Shown here in pieces: positions 1 to 7,300 of a stretch of DNA of 10,957 nucleotides. The DNA is from Clavulina sp. PMI_390 (taxonomy: Eukaryota > Basidiomycota > Agaricomycetes > Cantharellales > Hydnaceae), in assembly GCA_015039315.1 (NCBI GenBank), contig WIDE01000315.1, positions 1-10,957 on the forward strand, read 5' to 3'. A program made the translations under genes and the position numbers. A model generated the notes under the pieces. The model ran no database searches. It was given only the letters and a program-made list of their open reading frames with translations, and was not told the origin of the DNA. How positions within the stretch are numbered: the stretch's first letter is position 1; each line of letters starts with the position of its first letter.

Positions 1-131
1 ATCGACGTCCACTTTCCTTGGCTCGAAAACAATTGAGTAAAGTAGACATCCCCGGCGCAAATATTCCCGCGTAAACATGACTTCATCGACAGGACACCTT
101 TCAGCTTTGCTTGTCTCGGTGTCTCAGACAT
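1..131 (-). CDS. Partial open frame running off the left edge
   Basis: An ATG at 131-129 (minus strand) opens a frame that stays open for 43 codons to the window edge. It begins MSETPRQAK and includes GNICAGDVYF. The product is not recognised. It could be the first exon of a new gene or, read back in frame to a stop near 170, an internal exon of the gene to its right, since a CACCAG acceptor-like site lies just upstream. The length is within chance expectation, so this is only a candidate. Confidence 0.18.
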   Translation of the reverse strand, partial: MSETPRQAKLKGVLSMKSCLRGNICAGDVYFTQLFSSQGKWTS

Positions 132-383
132 CGCACCACGACAAACAGGCTGGTGACACCATTAGCAGAATGTACGCTATGGTGGCAACATCCTCTGTAC
201 TATCAGGTGTCGGACAATATCACAGCGTGCAGTTCATCTACAACTGGCCTTATCGCTAACGCCTGATCTACTTGCATATATGTGCGCTATTCCGCTCGAC
301 GAATATCCCTCCGATATATCTGTAGAAGAGGCGATCGCCAACACTCTGTGCTCTTCGGCCGGCTTCTGTTAGTAAAGATTCTG

Positions 384-748
384 CTACCGATCTGTCCTTA
401 TTGAGTTTGAAACGAATGGATGTGTTATCTGAGGCTTCTTCTTGCTCATCCCGGCCATCGCCGCCTCGCCGGCCTTCCCGGGTTCCTCTTGCGCCCTTAC
501 GACCCTTAGTTTATGGCTGTCCACCAAGCCAATATCCAGTTTTGGTACTGTGGCTTGTTCATGACAGGTTTCTCAAATAGAGTTTAGTACCCTTGACATA
601 ACTCTTACGGCAATCCGTGACTCCAAATGAAGGATCCATATTTGGTTTATGAAAAACACGTATTCGTAAAGGGCAGCACTTCTCCCCATTTTCGGCGCCT
701 TTCATCGCCATGTCCACTCCGCCTGACCCAAACGTCCGGCCACCGGTG
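384..748 (-). CDS. Candidate downstream exons of gene D (777-1821)
   Basis: Two open segments can be joined to each other. Segment one runs 748 to 609 and includes TFGSGGVDMAMKGAENGEK. Segment two runs 547 to 384, includes KLDIGLVDSHKLRVVRAQEE and ends at TAG 386-384. Between them lies a good 61-nt intron (548-608) with donor GTAAGA, an ACTAAAC branch-like site and acceptor CACAG, phase 1 on both sides. Joining back to the 777-1821 gene is less certain: a 32-nt intron (749-780, GTAGAC...TTAG) keeps the frame but is very short. Further left, a TTTACTAACAG acceptor at about 368-378 leads into more open sequence down to about 250, so 384 may not be the true end. The product is lysine/arginine-rich with no recognised domain. 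Confidence 0.35.
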
Positions 749-776
749 CTAATACAAGGAGTCTAGTCTACGTGGT

Positions 777-1821
777 CTACTTATAGCGAGTATGGGTAGC
801 GGGGTTGCCTTGGTGTTCCTCACTACAGGCTCGCGCAATTACAAAGATCTTGACAGGACGGCTGATCTTGTTCCCATTGATCGCGGCCGTCATCACTTCG
901 TTAAGATATCGAGCGGCCTTCGAGACAAAATCTGAGCCGAAATTGATGACTGAGAATGCGACACTGGGGCCACTTACTACTGGGCCCTGATTCCGAATTA
1001 GGGACTCGGTAGTGCAGTTGAAGCGCTCGTATTTACCAGTCTTATTCCTGGAAGACGAAAGGCAAACCGTATTGTCCATGGAAGGTGGGAGTCCTTAGTA
1101 ACACGCATGCTCGGCGAACAGCGCAACGAACCTCGATTCATACAGCCAGCGATAAGTGACCGCCCGATTAGCTTCCACGGACGCATAAGGGCCATAAATG
1201 ATAACCGGCTCCCTCGTAGCAAGCTCTGATCGAGTAGTGCTTGCCTTGGATTTGGCGGGAATTCGGAACACCTCAGTGCCGGAAGAGTCGGAGAGCCCGG
1301 TCCCCAATCGATCACGCGCCATGTTATTGTCGCCATTGTTGTCCTCGTCCTCGTCGTCCTCAGTCACCCCAGATTGATCTGCGTCTCTGGACTCCGCATC
1401 GTCGTCCCTAGAGACGTGTTCTCTAAATGAGTGATAGATCACGATCAGTACACGTCAAGCGAACGCGCTGGAGGACAAGATCCTACCTGCTGTGGCTGCA
1501 AGACAGGAGTGAACGTCAAGGTATGAGTGCCATTGACGAGACCATTCAGGTTACAAGGAAAGAACCTCACGTGAGAGATGGAACATCAGAGCCATACTGA
1601 GCAGTAACGTTCTGAGACCGAGACTTCGAAGGGGCCTCGCCCTTGTGACGGGCGTAGAGTCCTCGGACGGGCGAACCTGGAGACTTCGGAAGGCGTGTGC
1701 CTGGTTGTTTCGGGGTCGGCGTCCTCGGGCCCGCAGATTCAGTCTTGACTCGGGGGCCTTTGGGAGTGGTAGGTTCGTCCTGGGACTCTTGCGATTCTTC
1801 GAACTGGCGTGCGTCGCTCAT
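777..1821 (-). CDS. Gene D: hypothetical protein, disordered Ser/Pro/acidic N terminus
   Basis: Product not recognised. The start is ATG at 1821-1819, with a TATA-like box about 45 nt upstream. Proposed exons are 1821-1571, 1495-1487 (9 nt), 1422-1105 and 1047-777, about 282 codons if it stops at TAG 779-777. The intron at 1496-1570 has donor GTGAGG and acceptor TTGCAG. The intron at 1423-1486 has donor GTAGGA, a CTGAT branch site and acceptor TTTAG. All phases agree. Residues 1-85 are rich in S, P, T, E and K with several SP/TP pairs (for example PRTPTPKQPG), so probably disordered and phosphorylatable. A Glu/Asp/Asn run (EDDEDEDNNGDNN) follows. The last exon looks more folded (SVAFSVINFGSDFVSKAARY). 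The third intron is ambiguous: GTGTTA at 1104 gives 57 nt and GTATGA at 1143 gives 96 nt, both in phase. The gene may continue left of 777. Confidence 0.5.
1487..1495 (-). other. Candidate 9-nt microexon in gene D
   Basis: On the minus strand, CCACAGCAG lies between a TCTTGCAG acceptor and a GTAGGATC donor. Including it adds three codons. Skipping it (1571 joined directly to 1422) also preserves the frame, so inclusion cannot be decided from the sequence alone. Confidence 0.4.
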
Positions 1822-1865
1822 CTTGTGATCACCTCGGTTGGTTGGACCACGACGCAGAAATTCTT

Positions 1866-1875
1866 CATATATAAG
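1866..1875 (-). promoter_or_regulatory. TATA-like box upstream of gene D
   Basis: The minus strand reads CTTATATATG about 45 nt before the ATG at 1821. Position and sequence fit a TATA element of a fungal promoter. It is a short AT-rich motif, so chance occurrence is possible. Confidence 0.4.
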
Positions 1876-1899
1876 TCCTCAGGCCCCGATGCATTTATG

Positions 1900-3300
1900 C
1901 GGCACGATGGCATGCCTTCAGCGGTGGATCACTTTGATCGCTTGGCGGATCTAAAGATCGCTTGTAATGCAAGATCGGGTGGTTACGCCATGAGGCTATG
2001 GGTTACCAAAACTTGAATCGTGCTTGGTATATATGATTATGATGCTGCTGCTGTGCGAGGCAACGTGTAGCAATTGACATCTCGTCCAGAATGGAAGCAC
2101 TGAGCTCAGGTAGGTGTTATTGGCCACCTCGACTTGACTAGAGCTCAACAACCTGCTATTGTCTCTCTCCAGTCGTTCTATTTATTAGGGTATTACGAAA
2201 TTCCTTGGGTTGCTTGTATCGCTAAAACTGATTTGAAATGAACACTTTTTTCCAGCGCACGTCTCACCTCCTGGTGCGCAGCTTGCTCATCATCTATGAA
2301 AAATAGTACGCCCTCTCAAGAGCTAAGCTTCTGTACAGACATGCTGACTACGATCAAGCCTCAAGTCTCCGTACATTCTTCTGCTAGTTTTGGGTGTATT
2401 TAGTGCGAGCCTTGGAGCGTGGATTGGGTGGTCATCGTTGTGGCCGCGGGCAGAAGATCCTTTCCGCTTTCACCTAGCTCATAAAGAGCTATACGTTAAA
2501 CAAGAAGCGGATAGGGTCATTCTGGAGAGAGGATGTTGGGTCATCTGAAAGAAGGTGTTCGTACGGATCTGGTTGTACAAGGAACAAGGGCTCTATCCAT
2601 TATATTCCCTGCGCGCTCTGGCCAGTTCGTGCAATGGACTGTTCTTTTGTATATATCAGATACCCTGTACGAATAAACCCAACTCAGACACCAGGATAAA
2701 TAAACTTGGAACTCGTCGAATAGAAGCCATGCGAGCAATGTCCCATATCGCATTCACAAGAAATAGCGTAACGTGATACATGCTGTAGTGATAAGATACT
2801 CATCGCTATGAGTTAACAATCCGCTAGTATTACATACTAGCAAGGAGAAGCGAGAAGGTGGGCGCGCAGCAATATATTCTAACAGATAGGGATGAGGAAA
2901 AAAAAGTGTTCTGAAATCGCCGCATGCTTCTCCTATTCCTCCGTGAATTATCCATGGTGAATGGCGTCGAGCCTTCAACTTGTTGAACGTGGGCTTTCAA
3001 TCTGGGCGGTAGCGCGTATATTACTCTTCACCCAAGGCCCCAATCGGCGTCTCTAGGTGGAATATACCCGCGATCAAGATCCTAGAATGATAGAATGACA
3101 CTGAGCCGTAGTAATGGAGTCAACGAGTTTGAAACCAGCGTAACTTGAGTCAGTATGGGGCGTACACTGTGAGTCCCATGCCTTTCGCCCGATTGCCCGC
3201 CTTAGGATAGGGAAGTTTGATATAGGGGATATTGTCACTAGATGGCGAGACCAAAGCAAGGCTTTACCCGAGTATTTCATGGCCCTCGGGCTGCTGCATG
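1900..3300. other. Interval without a defensible gene
   Basis: Its right part precedes nothing obvious, and its left part is the likely promoter of gene D. Short open frames occur but lack codon bias or a clean splice model. On the minus strand, ATG 2955 opens 41 codons (begins MDNSRRNRRSMRRF) and ends next to a GTATGT donor. Another frame at 2541-2753 is rich in W, Y and L. A third at 3074-3280 begins MKYSGKALLW. A poly-A run sits near 2898. I saw no repeat family, tRNA or mobile-element protein. Any of these frames could be a lineage-specific exon, but none is supported well enough to call. Confidence 0.4.
2823..2841. repeat. Perfect 8-bp inverted repeat
   Basis: GCTAGTAT, then a 3-nt TAC spacer, then ATACTAGC. 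It could form a small hairpin or be a dimeric protein-binding site. It lies in the gene-poor interval and includes a GTATGT donor-like string on the minus strand. No function can be inferred from sequence. Confidence 0.5.
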
Positions 3301-3324
3301 GTAAAGAGTAATGAGACGGAGGGG

Positions 3325-3565
3325 TCAGTGAATAGGAATCAGGTGATAACTACGAGAGACGAGACAGATCAGACCATGAGACGGTTTCTTGACCAGGAGA
3401 CGTAGTATCAGTTCTAAGAAGCGGACCCAGATCAAGAACGGCTTGGCCTTGGAACGAGTGGGACATGGCGAACCCGTCGGCAAGGATGTCGACGCCAGGG
3501 CAACATGAGGGAGAAACGATATAAACAGATCACGGAGATCGTCATTGGCTCCGATTCGGTCGAGT
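3325..3565 (-). CDS. Candidate exon, possibly the 3' part of gene C
   Basis: Downstream of an AAAGCAG acceptor-like site (AG at 3567-3566), the minus strand is open for 80 codons to TGA 3327-3325. The frame has no early ATG. It includes RIGANDDLRDLFISFLPHVA and a hydrophobic stretch (FLIWVRFLELILRLLV) that could be a membrane or amphipathic helix. No clean splice connection to the exon ending at 3724 was found. A competing open frame overlaps 3430-3640 with an ATG in a good context (ACCAAAAATG, ATG at about 3592). An 80-codon open frame alone is only moderately unlikely by chance. Confidence 0.3.
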
Positions 3566-3723
3566 CTGCTTTATCACCAGTCATTTTTGGTGCAGACAGG
3601 ACGAGAAGCTCGAGCTGTGAGCCTGCAATGACACAGCGGTGCGATATCGGGCCTGGTTGAGAGTTTGTGGCAGGAAGCGAGATATTCAGCTGCTAATATG
3701 CGCCTCGAGCGCCACAATACTCT

Positions 3724-4192
3724 TCATAGAGCGATGCCCCCGAGTGTCCCAACGGTCAGTGCGGAAATTTTATGGGCTGCGAACAGAGACGGGTGTGTGG
3801 AGGTGGTCCAAAAAAGGAAATCAGGTGCAAGATCGGCAACGATGGAGGCGAGCACTGGCTCTGATATATAATCTGGTGGAACATGTCGTCGACTGAGCAA
3901 CTGATGATCACCCTTCGAAAACATATCCTAAGACTTCACGAGAACAATGCTCGGTTTTTGCCGATCTGTAGAATGTGCGTTTCTTAGCTTCGTCCAACGG
4001 GGTCAGGACTAGCGGTGCTTAGGTATTCAGCCTTTCGAGAACCTTGTTTAGAGAAGCGGCAACCGGTGTATATTGGTGGGTGACGATGTACACAAGATAT
4101 ACGAAGTAGAGGTGGGGGAAAAGGCCAAGCAGGGGCCAAAAGATGTATACGATGAGAGGGGGAGGATGATCAATGATAGGAAACGGCACTGG
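3724..4192 (-). CDS. Gene C: hypothetical membrane protein, 5' end not located
   Basis: Three exons fit in phase. Exon 4192-4043 follows a GATTAG acceptor. Exon 3965-3940 (26 nt) follows TTCTACAG and ends at donor GTGAAG. Exon 3892-3724 follows TTGCTCAG and ends at TGA. The introns are 77 nt (CTGAC branch, donor GTTCTC) and 47 nt. The first exon has strong C-ending codon bias and encodes a long hydrophobic run (LIVYIFWPLLGLFPHLYF, then VYLVYIV), almost certainly membrane-embedded. The last exon encodes SEPVLASIVADLAPDFLFW and ends in a mildly hydrophobic tail (ALTVGTLGGIAL). No Met lies in frame in the first exon, so the start is in an unlocated upstream exon near the end of gene B, or this is an extension of gene B. 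No family recognised. Confidence 0.45.
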
Positions 4193-4337
4193 CTAATCAA
4201 ATCTCCTGGAGAGGGAGACAGAAATCACTCAGATTGATGGGAAGGAGAACTTGGTTGATGGAGGACCTCACATAGTCAAGATGTCAGCGAAACAGCCCGA
4301 GACAAGAGAGCAGAGCTGGATCGGATAGATCGAACGA

Positions 4338-7300
4338 TCAATATCCGTCAGCATCGGCGGACGGGCGAACTTCCTTGGGTGTTCTTCGTGAGGCTTTCCG
4401 CCGGGTCGTAGTCTTCCACCATGTCCAAGAGTCTTCTCCTGAGCCTGTGTACGTTAGAGCATGGTCTCGAGCGACCTCACCAGGGAATGCATCCCCATCT
4501 TTCCCTAAGTCCCACGTGATTGCAAGACCTTGTTCATCAAGTTTCGCTACATAACAATTATCCCCCTGCACTGCAATATCTCCAACGTCGACTCCCTCTG
4601 TTGGGAACTCGGACACGTTCGAGTTCTTTGATAGGAAAAAGGTTTTGTACTTAGCCTTAGTGGTCCTGATGTGTCTTGAAATCACGCTAAGAGAAACGTA
4701 ATACGTTTCAGATCAAGTCAGGCCTCAGTATTGTGGACTACTTACCGTATATTTGGCTGCTGCGATGAACCAGAAGCTGGCGTAGTTGACGCTGGTTTCT
4801 GTTGTGAGCCCTCCTCAGATTCGGGAGTGGAGTACGTAGTATTCGGAGAGCTAGGTTTTGGAGCAGGTCGGGAGGTGTGAGTCTGAGTTATTCGTCGTTC
4901 AGCCACACCAATCGCCCCAGTGCCATCGAGTCTCGCGTCTTTCAAGAACCTATAATCAGAATGCTCCAAAGGATTAGGACATACATTCCGCTCAGGAGCA
5001 AGAGAGGAGTAACGATTACGACTGGTGTGAAGGCCAGCGACGCTGTACCGCAGGAGTGTATGTGGCGCTCATTACGACGAAAGTGGAAGGAAGTGAGCTG
5101 GTAACGCTGGTTGAAGTCACTGTCACATTTGCTGCGAAACTAAGTGAGCGGCTGTCTCTTCAGACGATTGAGCCGAAGCGCTTGATTGGGTCTGGAGATC
5201 ATAAGAAATAAACACAGGGAACCAGATCTGGTCGAATTTGCAAGTGAATAGGGAAGCTGCGTAGATACAAAGAGCTGCAGAAACGCCGTACACCATGTAC
5301 ATAATTACCACATGCTTCAGTGATCTGGATTTGGGGGGCTACCATATTGTCTGCGCAGTGTAGTCCCAGAAAATGAGAACCTGAAACACTCAATGCTAGC
5401 AGGATAAACTCACGCGTAAAGTTCCTCCGGGACCGCCAGAGAGATCTCGTCTGTTGCCTGCTGCTCGAGGAACTGGCGTTCTGGTTGAGGAAGGCGATTC
5501 AGCCATTGTTGATTATAGAGACTGAGCGGAAGGCCAATTGGAACAGAGCGATTGCGAGCGCGAGCAGAGCCTCCAGGAAGCCTACGACGGCGACGGTTTC
5601 CCCTTCGATCCACACGAAGATCGGTTTCGGCAAGAGTTGATGTGATGTGGTCAATCATGTCCAGAAGAGGTCGTATTCGAGGGTCTCTCCAGGCAACAGG
5701 GCGGATATACCACATGACATGTACATCGTCTTCCAGCTGGCGTTCATCATCCGATGTCCCATCAGGACCTAGAGCAGTCAGGAGCGGAACAAATTGCCGA
5801 AGAGCTGGGATTGTCCGGGCAGTCTCAACGCGCGACCAAGCAAGCTACCGTTTGAGCTAGTCAGTTGACAGAGCCCACTCCGTCATAGACACGACGCCAT
5901 CCCATGCTCACCGAGTAAGTTCGCTGGTTTTCTGCGCGCAATCCACGTTGCTCCTCGGCTCCAGCCTCATCTCCTTCCGCAGCCTGACGCTGCGCGCGCG
6001 CACGGCGGAGAGACCGGATAAACGTTTCAAAATACTCAGCAGCAGCATCTCGCTGATCTTCCGATGGGCCTTGAGGGTAATGTCGCTCTAAAAATCTCTC
6101 AAACGCAGCCCGGTTCCATTGATCACTCCCGGAAGCACTGAAGCGGAGAGAGAACAATCCCCTGGCAGGGCCAGTAGATTGCCCAGACGCAAAGCGTCGA
6201 ACCTGCACAGGCGTTGGATGGAAACGTGAGAGGTGGGGCATCCGCATATGGGCTGGTCGAGGATGTTGCGAATCCCCTTGCTCCCGGCCTTCGAGTATCA
6301 TTAGCCCCAAGGTGCGACGCCATGCGTTCTATGTAAACGTGGTCGGGACTGGGTCAAGATAGGGTGAGGGTATGGTGTACTTACTATCTGGCCAAGGTGC
6401 TGTGCTGAATGCCGCCTAGGAGGATGCTGGCGTCTTTGACGGCGATTACGCCGTGAACGATGAGTGCTACCAAAGTCAGCCCAACGTGTGGCTTCAGGGG
6501 GTGCAGGGCCTTCTTTGCTGGCCGTTGGTGGAGTGTTCCTGTTGGGATTTACGAAAGTGCGCATGAGTTCTGTCAGCTCCGCGAAACCAGCAGTGATTGT
6601 GCGAGTCTGCTTGTCAAGTGCTTTCATGAAACGCTAAGTGGTCGGTAATTCAGAATAATCGATGTTAGATCGGGGGGTTGCAAATGCGATAATGGGACCC
6701 TTACCGAGCTAAGGTAGCATGTTTGGTGTGGCATGAAGGAGAGAGATTAGTCAGAGGAGGGTCACTGAGGAGGGTCACGGTAGTCTGGTTCTTCACCTGC
6801 TGTGGGCATGGGGAGTCTCATCGGGTTCTTCGTGCACAGAGCTATTTTCAAGGCATAGCGAGCAATCAGGCCAATGATTCACCAAAAACGAAACAAGAAA
6901 TTCGCACCTCATTTCCATGCTTTTGGATCTAGACCTCTGAGAGGATGATCGGGCGCCATCAGTACGCCTCGACACGCGTGCCTGGCGCTGGCGGCGGCGT
7001 CGGACCGTCCGAACGGACGGCTGGGAGGGGTTCGGAGCAGGGGGAGCCTCCCTTCCAATGTCAAGGGTAATCCCATCAGCACCAGGTTGAGGATCGCGCC
7101 ATATGGCTGTTGCTGGATTCGAAAGAGGACGAGCGGTTGCAGCGGGCGGTGCGGGCACTTCTTGTCCCAGATCAAGCATTATGGTGTCACCATCCATCCG
7201 AAGGCCCTGCCACACAGCTGTTGATGGATTTGAAGGAGACTGACTGGGACCAGCGCGAGGGTCTGGCGCTTCTGTTCTCAGATCGGGCGTGATGTTTCCA

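Noticed and set aside
1645..2016. Plus-strand open frame of 123 codons
   Set aside because: Its first half is antisense to the first exon of gene D, which has a TATA-like box, a good start and matched splicing. The Arg/Leu composition is typical of an antisense shadow of Ser/Pro/Glu-rich coding.
1900..3300. tRNA or other structured RNA gene
   Set aside because: I looked for A- and B-box-like strings and cloverleaf pairing by eye and found nothing convincing. A dedicated RNA search was not possible here.
3639..3896. Plus-strand open frame of 85 codons
   Set aside because: It is antisense to the gene C exon at 3892-3724, whose C-ending codons and splice joins are more convincing. The plus frame is Arg/Trp-rich and has no supporting context.
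5325..5413. 33-nt intron using the TTTCAG acceptor at about 5381
   Set aside because: It gives a short frame that stops before the first membrane segment. The 89-nt intron ending at 5325 joins directly in phase to the membrane-segment frame.
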